From positions 1 through 8,607 of the forward strand of contig DASRFJ010000361.1 of assembly GCA_035651595.1 (NCBI GenBank): 8,607 nucleotides of DNA. Direction: 5' to 3'. This stretch comes from JAFARZ01 sp035651595. Its GTDB lineage: Bacteria > Actinomycetota > Actinomycetes > Streptosporangiales > Streptosporangiaceae. Below, one piece after another: positions 1 through 5,661 of the stretch (the first letter of the stretch is position 1; each line of letters starts with the position of its first letter). The notes beneath the pieces were generated by a model. The model was not told the DNA's origin and ran no database searches. It was given only the letters and a program-made list of their open reading frames with translations. Made by a program: the position numbers and the translations under genes.

Positions 1-20
1 GGCGGGGTGGGGGTGGGGCG

Positions 21-356
21 TTAGTTTGCGGGGCCTTCTGCGGGGGTGGCTTCGGCGTCGGCTAGCGCGGTCAGGTGGTCAAGGAACGGGCCGACCCGGA
101 GTCCGTTCTGCGCCTTGTGCCGGAACGGGCGGTTGGCGTTCACCGTGTAGCGAGTGCGGCGCCCGATGCGGGTGCGGGTGAGGTAGCCAGCGGACTCCAG
201 GTCGGCCACGATCGCCTGCACGGTGCGTTCGGTAAGACCGACCACCGGGCTGATGTCGCGGATCCGCGCACGGGGGTTGCGGGCAATCTCCACGAGCACG
301 TGGCCGTGTCCGGTCAGGAGCGTCCACGATCCGCGACTCCGGTCATCGTCACTCAT
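21..356 (-). CDS. Small winged helix-turn-helix transcriptional regulator (MarR/ArsR-like)
   Basis: This 111-residue protein is almost entirely one winged-helix DNA-binding domain. Helix-turn-helix residues lie at about 31-58 (RDISPVVGLTERTVQAIVAD), with the recognition helix around TERTVQAIV. The basic wing follows at about 60-72 (TRTRIGRRTRYTV). The C-terminal 30 residues are a short tail (FLDHLTALAD) and there is no ligand or metal domain. The architecture fits the small MarR/ArsR-like regulators common in actinobacteria; the specific target is unknown. The ATG at 356 is the only early start, but its AGGGG lies just 1-2 nt upstream, so initiation may be leaderless or inefficient. It is divergent from the STAS gene, and the AT-rich dyads between them are a plausible place for autoregulation (inference). 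The stop is TAA and only 20 bases of the window follow it. Confidence 0.75.
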   Translation of the reverse strand: MSDDDRSRGSWTLLTGHGHVLVEIARNPRARIRDISPVVGLTERTVQAIVADLESAGYLTRTRIGRRTRYTVNANRPFRHKAQNGLRVGPFLDHLTALADAEATPAEGPAN

Positions 357-376
357 ACCCCTAAGCGTAGAACCAA

Positions 377-448
377 CGAGTGATTTTACGCGAGAGATAA
401 AGCATGAAAATCATCTCGTGTATGTATTGACATATGTCTGGCACAGAC
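377..448. promoter_or_regulatory. AT-rich dyad cluster between divergent regulator and STAS genes
   Basis: This stretch is much richer in A+T than its surroundings. CGAGTGATTTT at 377-387 pairs with AAAATCATCTCG at 407-418, apart from one extra base. GACATATGTC at 429-438 is a perfect 10-bp palindrome, and GTCTG-GCA-CAGAC at 436-448 is a second inverted repeat overlapping it. A TTGACA hexamer (427-432) overlaps the palindrome, but I see no good -10 element 16-19 bp downstream. On the minus strand, TAAAAT (RC of 383-388) could be a -10 box for the small regulator. The likely role is promoter plus operator sites for one or both divergent genes; this is inferred from position and symmetry only. 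Confidence 0.4.
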
Positions 449-541
449 CGATCCTGATACTGCGTTGACCGGCTCTCCCCAGGCGGCACGGTCGGCGCCG
501 GTACTGAGCCACCGCGCAAACGGTTACGGGAGGTGACGCAG

Positions 542-970
542 ATGACTGACGGCCAGTACCACATCGAACTGGTCAGCGGCATACCGGTCGTGACCGTACC
601 GGAGGAGATCGACGTCACCAATGCCGCGGACCTGCGCGCAGCGCTGCTGAAGGCCGGCGTGAACGGGTCAGGGACGCTCGTTGCCGACATGACCCAGACC
701 CAGTTCTGCGATTCGTCTGGGGTTCATGCCCTGGTGGCGGCCCACCGGCGCGCCCAGGCCGAAGGCGGCCAGCTGCTGCTGGTCATCTCCAGTGCCGCGG
801 TCCTGCGCATCCTGGCGATTACCGGCATCGACCGGGTAATCCCTAACTTCACCAGCGTGGCGGACGCCCTCGCGCATGCGACGGCGCACGCGGACAACGG
901 GCAAGCCCACACCGCCTCAAACCTAGTCTCAAACCCAGACGCCGACCCCGGCCGGGCCCCGGTTGCCTGA
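542..970 (+). CDS. STAS-domain anti-sigma factor antagonist
   Basis: The product is a 142-residue protein of the SpoIIAA/RsbV family. In partner-switching systems such proteins bind an anti-sigma kinase and free a sigma factor; phosphorylation of a conserved serine turns them off. The STAS domain fills residues 5-112. The opening strand is followed by EEIDVTNAADLRAAL (21-35), then the phosphorylation-loop signature F-C-D-S-S-G (55-60) with Ser58 as the expected phospho-acceptor, then a hydrophobic strand (QLLLVIS) and the final helix. The last 30 residues are a polar, probably disordered tail. I chose the ATG at 542 because GGGAGG at 528-533 lies 8 nt upstream; the GTG at 533 overlaps that site. 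No kinase (RsbW/SpoIIAB-like) or sigma-factor gene is adjacent, so the partner is unknown. It converges on the PaaX-family gene with an 8-bp gap. Confidence 0.9.
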   Translation: MTDGQYHIELVSGIPVVTVPEEIDVTNAADLRAALLKAGVNGSGTLVADMTQTQFCDSSGVHALVAAHRRAQAEGGQLLLVISSAAVLRILAITGIDRVIPNFTSVADALAHATAHADNGQAHTASNLVSNPDADPGRAPVA

Positions 971-978
971 CGGACCAG

Positions 979-1827
979 CTACGTGCCGGTCAGGAGATCC
1001 CAGTGGCGCTGTGCCGCGGGGTGCCAGTCGGCGTGCCTGGCGTGGAACAGGTCGGCTGCCTTGGCCCCGCTCCAGTTCTCCGGCAGCAGCCGCAGCGGCA
1101 GGCGCGGGTCGAGCAGGGGAAAGCGGCGCCACTCATGCACCAGCCGGGTTTGCGCCACCAGGACCGCCTCGCCGGTCACCGGGTCAAGGCCGGTGAACTC
1201 GCCGATGAACTCCTCGTAGCGCTGCTCGAGGGCGGCGAGGTCCCAGGACCTGGTCACGAGCGCGTCCTGGCTGCCGATCTGCCCGTAGCTGGCGACGAAC
1301 GACAGCGCCGCGCCGCTGACCCCGGCGTCGAGGAGGATGCGCTGACCCTCGGCCTGGTGGCTGGCGTGCGGGCTGACCCACACACCCGGCGCCGGCGAGC
1401 CGAAGCCCGCCCAGTTGAGCTGCGTCCGCACCCGGTGCCGAAGGTCCCGCTGCGATTCGGGCACCGACACCAGCAGCACCAGCCACCGGCCGTCCCAGTC
1501 CACCTCGTCGCGGCCGAACGCGTAAATGCGCTCCGCCCCCTCGCTGAGCAGGCGCCGCCCGGTCGGCGTGAGCGACCACCGGACCTGCCGGCCGACGCGT
1601 TCAGAGGCCAGCCAGCCCTCGGCCGCGGTCCGCGCCAGCGCCTGCCGCGCCGACTTGGCCTCGATGCCGGACAGGGCCAGCGCCGACACCAGTGCCTGGG
1701 TCCACACCGGGCCGCCGCCGCCCGGCAGCACGAACTCGCCGAGCATGGTCATCAGCAGCGAGCGAGCGCTCGCCTGACCGATCTCGCGGCGCCTGCTGAC
1801 CGCGGGGCGCGCCATCGGGTGCGTCAT
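979..1827 (-). CDS. PaaX-family transcriptional regulator
   Basis: This 282-residue protein has the three-part PaaX layout. An N-terminal winged helix spans about 20-95, with MTMLGEFVLPGGGGPVW at the start, recognition-helix region AKSARQALARTAAEGWL, and wing VGRQVRWSLTPTGRRLL. A Cas2-like ferredoxin fold follows at about 110-185 (DGRWLVLLVSVPESQRDLR, then WAGFGSPAPGVWVSPH). The C-terminal PaaX_C domain (about 195-275) has the familiar LVHEWRRFPLLDPRLP block. Length is normal for the family. E. coli PaaX represses phenylacetate degradation and responds to phenylacetyl-CoA, but no paa catabolic gene is seen here, so the effector is unknown. The ATG at 1827 has GGGAG six bases upstream. The gene is divergent from the MFS exporter, which is the most likely target besides itself (inference). 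Confidence 0.88.
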   Translation of the reverse strand: MTHPMARPAVSRRREIGQASARSLLMTMLGEFVLPGGGGPVWTQALVSALALSGIEAKSARQALARTAAEGWLASERVGRQVRWSLTPTGRRLLSEGAERIYAFGRDEVDWDGRWLVLLVSVPESQRDLRHRVRTQLNWAGFGSPAPGVWVSPHASHQAEGQRILLDAGVSGAALSFVASYGQIGSQDALVTRSWDLAALEQRYEEFIGEFTGLDPVTGEAVLVAQTRLVHEWRRFPLLDPRLPLRLLPENWSGAKAADLFHARHADWHPAAQRHWDLLTGT

Positions 1828-1877
1828 CGGTGTCTCCCGCGGACGAAGTCGTGGCTACCGCAGCCACCGTACCCGTT

Positions 1878-1891
1878 GCTGGCGCGCCAGC
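1878..1891. promoter_or_regulatory. 14-bp perfect palindrome upstream of the PaaX-family gene
   Basis: GCTGGCGCGCCAGC is perfectly self-complementary and lies 51-64 bp upstream of the regulator's start. Position suits an operator. In such GC-rich DNA short palindromes arise often, and an overlapping hairpin (CCAGCC 1887-1892 with GGCTGG 1905-1910) is an alternative reading, so confidence is low. Confidence 0.25.
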
Positions 1892-1951
1892 CGGCGCTCG
1901 GCGGGGCTGGTGCCTCCCCAGACGGAACCCTCGGCATCGTCCATGGGCACC

Positions 1952-1991
1952 ACGGTGACATCGGTCCGGCTGGCCGGGCATCTGTCACCGT
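1952..1991. promoter_or_regulatory. Spaced inverted repeat between PaaX-family and MFS genes (candidate operator)
   Basis: ACGGTGACA (1952-1960) and TGTCACCGT (1983-1991) are perfect 9-bp inverted copies separated by 22 bp. The arm centres are 31 bp apart, close to three turns of the helix, so both arms face the same side of the DNA. The element sits about 125 bp upstream of the PaaX-family start and about 95 bp upstream of the ATG at 2087. A dimeric or tetrameric regulator, most simply the PaaX-family protein itself, could bind here (inference from position and symmetry). Confidence 0.4.
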
Positions 1992-2053
1992 TACCTGGAT
2001 CGGCTGGTTTGGGAGTGAAAGAAGGGCGTAAGCCTCGTGAAAGGCCAGCGTGG

Positions 2054-2068
2054 TCGGATGAGATCCGA
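2054..2068 (+). promoter_or_regulatory. Small hairpin just upstream of a strong ribosome-binding site
   Basis: TCGGAT-GAG-ATCCGA forms a 6-bp perfect stem with a 3-nt loop. It ends 7 nt before AGGAGG (2076-2081), which serves the ATG at 2087. Such a stem can keep the ribosome-binding site of an mRNA leader accessible or act in attenuation. The stem is short, so it may be incidental. Confidence 0.3.
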
Positions 2069-2086
2069 ACGCGAGAGGAGGCAAGG

Positions 2087-2125
2087 ATGGCTCTCAACGT
2101 GCAGTACGGAACCAGGGTCACCTGA
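2087..2125 (+). CDS. Twelve-codon reading frame: leader peptide or displaced true start of the MFS gene
   Basis: The ATG at 2087 is preceded by AGGAGG (2076-2081) at 5-nt spacing, the best ribosome-binding site in the window. The frame encodes MALNVQYGTRVT and stops at TGA 2123-2125. The MFS frame runs through the same DNA in the -1 register, with CTG 2122-2124 overlapping the stop as CTGA. Three readings are possible: a leader peptide coupled by stop-restart to the exporter; the exporter's real N-terminus, separated from the rest by a one-base indel (mutation or sequencing error) at about 2105-2125; or a programmed frameshift. I see no classical slippery heptamer, which argues against the last. 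A second reading frame with such a strong start site directly before a headless exporter gene is unlikely to be chance. Confidence 0.45.
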   Translation: MALNVQYGTRVT

Positions 2126-2244
2126 CCCTGCGTGCGACGCGGCCTGGCCGCCGCCTGCCCCGCGACTTCCGCTACCTGCTGGCCGCGGCCGGCGTCAGCC
2201 AGGCCGGTACGCAGGTTCGCCTGGTCGCGCTGCCGCTTGTCGCG
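2122..2244 (+). other. In-frame N-terminal part of the MFS exporter lacking a standard start codon
   Basis: The exporter's frame is open from 2062, just after a TGA at 2059-2061, yet contains no ATG, GTG or TTG before 2245. From 2122 its codons are actinobacterial (mostly G/C in third position). They encode LPRDFRYLLAAAGVSQAG and TQVRLVALPLVAV, which is what first membrane segments look like in MFS_3/EntS-type exporters (an xFRxL...xxxSQxGxxxxxxALPLxA pattern). This stretch is therefore almost certainly translated, or was before a mutation, and belongs to the neighbouring CDS. Only the start is unknown: CTG 2122, or ATG 2087 with a frameshift. Confidence 0.65.
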
Positions 2245-3342
2245 GTGATCGTCCTGCACGCGACGACCTTCCAGGCGGGGCTGACCGCGACGGCCGACAC
2301 CGCCGCGTTCCTGCTCATCGGACTGCCCGCGGGGGCCTGGGTCGACCGGCTGCGGCGACGTCCGCTCCTCGTAGCCGCCGACCTGGCACGGGCCGTCCTG
2401 GTCTGCACCGTTCCGGTCGCGGCCGCGATCGGGCTGCTCGGGCTTCCGCAGCTTTATGCCGTCGCGTTCGCGATGGGCCTGGCGACGGTGCTGTTCGACG
2501 TCGCGCACATGAGCTACGTGCCGTTCCTCGCCGGACCAGATCAGCTGGTCGCCGGCAACGCCAGGCTCGAGGCGGTCGACTTCACTGCGTTCACGGCCGG
2601 GCCGGCCGCCGGGGGCCTGCTGGTCCAGTTCGTCGCGGCGCCGGCCGCGCTGGTCGCCGACGGTGTCAGCTATCTCCTGTCCGCGCTGCTGATCGGCACG
2701 ATACGAGCGCGCGAACCCGCCCCGGAAGTGGGCGCCGCCGAACGGATCCATACCGCGATCCGGGCCGGAATCGCGCTTGTCGTTCGGCACCCTAAATTGC
2801 GGACAGTAATGATCACCGGCGCCATGCTGATGCTGTCTGAGACAGCATGGACGGCCATCCAGCCGGTCTTCCTCATCCGCAAGCTCGGCCTGACGCCCGC
2901 GGTGTACGGCGCGCTGCTGGCGGCGGGAGCGGTCGGCGGGCTGGGCGGCGCGCTGAGCGCGTCGCGCATCACGAATCGATTCGGCACGCCGCGGGTCATG
3001 CGGCTCGCGCTCGCGACGACCACCCCGTTCATCCTCGTCATGCCGTTCGCGCGGGCCGGGTGGCCGGTCGCGTTGTACGCCGCCGGCGCATTCATCAGCT
3101 GGTTCGGCAGCGCGCTGTTCAACATCACCCAGATGAGCCTGCGGCAGCAGCTGTGCCCGCCGCGGCTGCTCGGCCGGATGAACGCGACGATGCGGTTCGC
3201 CATGTGGGGAAGCATGCCCCTCGGCGGGCTGCTCGGCGGCGCGCTCGGCCAGCTGCTCGGCGTCCGGACGGCGTTGTGGATCTTCGGCGCGTTGTCGGTG
3301 GCCGCCACGCTTCCGGTCCTCGCCAGATCGTGGCGGGACTGA
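2245..3342 (+). CDS. MFS efflux transporter (MFS_3 / EntS-like), 5' end unresolved
   Basis: The product is an inner-membrane exporter of the major facilitator superfamily, closest in type to EntS-like and macrolide/multidrug exporters. From the GTG at 2245 there are 365 residues, about 40 short of the family's usual 400-420; the missing first membrane segment is encoded upstream in the same frame. Visible landmarks are the loop 2-3 motif GAWVDRLRRRP (30-40) and hydrophobic segments at about 42-65, 68-85, 118-135 and 138-152. A cytoplasmic linker (153-185) follows, then a second membrane half from about 187. The family block QQLCPPRLLGRMNATMRF with PLGGLLGGALG lies at 301-335. The substrate cannot be told from sequence. 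The divergent PaaX-family gene is the natural candidate regulator. No clear terminator follows; the next gene appears to have its own promoter. Confidence 0.87.
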   Translation: MIVLHATTFQAGLTATADTAAFLLIGLPAGAWVDRLRRRPLLVAADLARAVLVCTVPVAAAIGLLGLPQLYAVAFAMGLATVLFDVAHMSYVPFLAGPDQLVAGNARLEAVDFTAFTAGPAAGGLLVQFVAAPAALVADGVSYLLSALLIGTIRAREPAPEVGAAERIHTAIRAGIALVVRHPKLRTVMITGAMLMLSETAWTAIQPVFLIRKLGLTPAVYGALLAAGAVGGLGGALSASRITNRFGTPRVMRLALATTTPFILVMPFARAGWPVALYAAGAFISWFGSALFNITQMSLRQQLCPPRLLGRMNATMRFAMWGSMPLGGLLGGALGQLLGVRTALWIFGALSVAATLPVLARSWRD

Positions 3343-3391
3343 ACGTTTCACGCAGGCCGCCGGCGGTGAGCTGGCTTCGCGGGGCGGTCCG

Positions 3392-3420
3392 TTGAAAGGG
3401 CGCGTGCCTGTCCTTAGCGT
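3392..3420 (+). promoter_or_regulatory. Likely vegetative promoter for the secreted hydrolase
   Basis: TTGAAA (3392-3397) and TAGCGT (3415-3420) are separated by exactly 17 bp. This fits the actinobacterial housekeeping sigma pattern of TTGAC-like -35 and TANNNT -10 boxes. It lies 39 bp upstream of the chosen ATG at 3459 and after the exporter gene, which suggests the hydrolase is not merely read through from the exporter. Confidence 0.45.
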
Positions 3421-3458
3421 CGGAGCCGGAATCGAACCTCGGACACGGAGCGATGCCC

Positions 3459-5579
3459 ATGTGGCGAAAATATTTCGGACTTTTGATCATGCTCCCGGTC
3501 GCACTCGCGGGCGCACCGGCGGCCGCGGCCGCCGCTCCCTCTCCGGCCGCCCCACGGCCCGGCCCCGCCATCCTCTACGCGCCGCCGCCGCGTGCCCCGC
3601 AGCTGGAGAACGCGCCGGGCAGCCCGTGGCACGCGTCGCCGATCCTGATTTCCGGCACCAGCGCCTACCGGCAGGGCGAGTTCCTCTACCAGGACTTCCT
3701 GTTCGACGACCGGGGCGCCGGTTCGACGCTCACCTACCCGACCGACCCGCGGTACGCGGGCGACGCGGCGGATCTCGTCGAGTTCCGGCTCAAGCTGTCC
3801 CCGGCCGGGCTGCTCATCCGGCTCACCTACAACGCGATGATCGACCCGGCGCTGGTCGCCAGCACGATCGCGCTCGGTGACTCGGCGGCGCCGGAACCGC
3901 TGCCGTTCCAGGCGGGCGCGCAGGAGCCCGCGCAGGTGTTCGTCACCGTGCACGGCTCGACGGTCGCGGCCACGGACGCCGCCACCGGGCAGCCGATCGA
4001 CCCGCGCGGCGCCCGGGCGAGCGTCGACCTTACCCGCCGCCAGGTCACGATCACCGTGCCGCCATCGGTCTTCGACACGCGCGGCCTGCCGGTCCTGCGG
4101 GTCGCCGCCGCGTCCGGACTGTGGGACGCGGCCGGTGGCCAGTACCTGCAGCCGGTCTCCGGCGCGGCGACCGCGACCCAGCCGGGCAACGGCGGCACCG
4201 CCGGGAGCGCACTGTTCAACGTGGCCTTCCGGTTCGACGAGCCGTTCACGCAGACCACGTCGCTCGAGATCTGGCGCGACTCCCAGCAGGCCGCCGCGCT
4301 GAAGACCGGCGACCTGTCCGCGTTCTTCGCCGACGTGAACCTGGGCTGGCTCCGCGCGGGCGTGACCAACGACATGCCCGACCAGCCCACGGGCGTGCCC
4401 ACGCACGGCATGACCGACCGGATCTACGCCAGCCACTTCGAGGACGCGCAGGGCCGCGGGCCGCAGCTGCCGCTGCAATACTGCCACGAGCCCTGCGCGA
4501 ACAGCGTGCCGGACTACCTCAGCCAGCTCGAGCCGTACGGGCTCTACGTGCCGGACAAGCCCGCTCCGCCGGCCGGCTACGGCATGACGCTGAACCTGCA
4601 CTTCTGCGGCGGCAACTACAACAACGGCCCGCCGGACGCCGCCCAGCTGGCCGACCGGGGCACCGGGTCGCTGGTGCTGACACCGGAAGGCCGCGGCCGC
4701 TGCCTGTGGTACTGGAGCGAGGCGGGCGCCGACACGTTCGAGGCGTGGGCCGACGCCGGCCGCCACTTCCGGCTGGACCCGGCGTACAACGCGATCTCCG
4801 GCTGGTCGATGGGCGGCTACGGCACGTACAAGTTCGCGGCGGAGTTCCCCGACCTGTTCGCGGCGGCGCTGCCCGACATCGGCTGCGTCAGCGCGGAAAC
4901 CGGCTGGCCGGGCGAACCGATTCCGTCCATCAGCGGCGCGGACGCGGAGATCCTCAACCTGGTCGGTTCGTTCCGGAACATCCCGTTCCTGATGGCCAAC
5001 GCGAACCAGGATGTGCTGTGCGACACCAGCAGCCAGCTCCAGGTGTTCCAGCGTTTCCAGCAGCTGGGCTACCGCTACGACTGGCGCGAGTACGTCGGCG
5101 GGCACGGGCCGTACTACCCGACGGCGGACGAGTCGGCGCAGTTCCTTGGCGATCACCGGGTGAATCCCAACCCGCCGCACGTCACGTACACGTTCGACGC
5201 GGGCATGCAGGAGCCCACGTGGGGGCTTACCGCGAACCACGCGTACTGGGTGTCGGGCCTGTCCACCCGGTCCGGTGACCTGGGCACGGCGGACGCCTTC
5301 TCGCACGGCTTCGGCCTGGGCGACCCGCAGGTCAACCCGGAGCAAGAGACGAGCGGCACCAGCGGCTCGTTCACCTTCACGGGCAGCGTGCGGACCTGGC
5401 AGCAACCGCAGCGAGTCGCGGCCACCGACGAGCTGGACCTGACGCTGACCAACATCGCGACGGTCACGATCGACGCGCACCGCGCCCGCATCGGGTGCGA
5501 CGCGGAGCTGCACGTGACGTCGGACGGACCGGCGACGGTCACGCTGGCCGGCTGCCACCGGACGGTCAGCGTCCGGTGA
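3459..5579 (+). CDS. Secreted alpha/beta-hydrolase (esterase/peptidase-like) with N- and C-terminal beta-rich modules
   Basis: This is a secreted serine hydrolase of about 706 residues (numbered here from the alternative ATG at 3453). ATG 3459 is preferred because GGAG (3447-3450) is 8 nt upstream of it but only 2 nt from 3453. Residues 3-28 form a signal peptide (WRKYFGLLIMLPVALAG, then AAAAAAP). Residues 75-265 are beta-rich and begin FLYQDFLFDDRGAG-STLTYPT, resembling the calcium-binding-like module of glucodextranase-type proteins (my impression). An alpha/beta-hydrolase core occupies about 370-565, with nucleophile elbow G-W-S-M-G (450-454, Ser452), a probable acid at Asp520 (NANQDVLCD) and His551 (GGHGPYYP). 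A beta-rich tail fills 570-708. There are eight cysteines, including C-H-E-P-C at 344-348, so disulfides are likely. The layout suggests a prolyl-oligopeptidase or polyester-depolymerase relative, but I do not recognise the exact family or substrate. It is convergent with the GH59 gene. Confidence 0.85.
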   Translation: MWRKYFGLLIMLPVALAGAPAAAAAAPSPAAPRPGPAILYAPPPRAPQLENAPGSPWHASPILISGTSAYRQGEFLYQDFLFDDRGAGSTLTYPTDPRYAGDAADLVEFRLKLSPAGLLIRLTYNAMIDPALVASTIALGDSAAPEPLPFQAGAQEPAQVFVTVHGSTVAATDAATGQPIDPRGARASVDLTRRQVTITVPPSVFDTRGLPVLRVAAASGLWDAAGGQYLQPVSGAATATQPGNGGTAGSALFNVAFRFDEPFTQTTSLEIWRDSQQAAALKTGDLSAFFADVNLGWLRAGVTNDMPDQPTGVPTHGMTDRIYASHFEDAQGRGPQLPLQYCHEPCANSVPDYLSQLEPYGLYVPDKPAPPAGYGMTLNLHFCGGNYNNGPPDAAQLADRGTGSLVLTPEGRGRCLWYWSEAGADTFEAWADAGRHFRLDPAYNAISGWSMGGYGTYKFAAEFPDLFAAALPDIGCVSAETGWPGEPIPSISGADAEILNLVGSFRNIPFLMANANQDVLCDTSSQLQVFQRFQQLGYRYDWREYVGGHGPYYPTADESAQFLGDHRVNPNPPHVTYTFDAGMQEPTWGLTANHAYWVSGLSTRSGDLGTADAFSHGFGLGDPQVNPEQETSGTSGSFTFTGSVRTWQQPQRVAATDELDLTLTNIATVTIDAHRARIGCDAELHVTSDGPATVTLAGCHRTVSVR

Positions 5580-5590
5580 CGTGGCAGGCC

Positions 5591-5630
5591 GGGGCTGCGC
5601 GGTATCCGTAGCCGCGCAGCCCCAGGTTTT
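5591..5630 (+). terminator. Strong intrinsic terminator after the hydrolase gene
   Basis: GGGGCTGCGCGG (5591-5602) and CCGCGCAGCCCC (5612-5623) form a perfect 12-bp stem with a 9-nt loop, followed by AGG and TTTT at 5627-5630. It starts 11 bp after the hydrolase stop and lies between two convergent genes. The T tract serves only the plus strand, but the stem may also slow transcription arriving from the GH59 gene. Confidence 0.82.
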
Positions 5631-5661
5631 CACCATTACTCGAGCGTCGGGCCCGTCCGCG

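Noticed and set aside
427..461. TTGACA considered as the -35 box of a full promoter for the STAS gene
   Set aside because: The nearest -10-like hexamer (GATACT at 456-461) is 23 bp away, too far for a standard promoter.
973..991. GACCAGC-TACGT-GCCGGTC hairpin at the junction of the convergent STAS and PaaX-family genes
   Set aside because: The stem is short with a mismatch and no T tract follows on either strand, so calling it a terminator is not justified.
1003..2031. 342-codon open frame on the plus strand opposite the PaaX-family gene
   Set aside because: It is a shadow frame: proline/arginine/alanine-rich with no recognisable fold, and incompatible with the well-supported PaaX-family gene.
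1855..3351. 498-codon open frame on the minus strand opposite the MFS gene
   Set aside because: It is arginine/glutamate/glutamine-rich, without domains, and spans the divergent promoter region and the exporter.
3425..3442. GGAATCGAACC resembling the reverse complement of a tRNA T-loop
   Set aside because: Only the loop and two stem pairs match. The remaining T-stem positions do not pair and no acceptor, anticodon or D arm is present, so there is no tRNA; a remnant cannot be shown.
3414..5636. 740-codon open frame on the minus strand opposite the secreted hydrolase
   Set aside because: It has low-complexity arginine-rich composition and no domain, and overlaps a gene with signal peptide and catalytic motif on the other strand.
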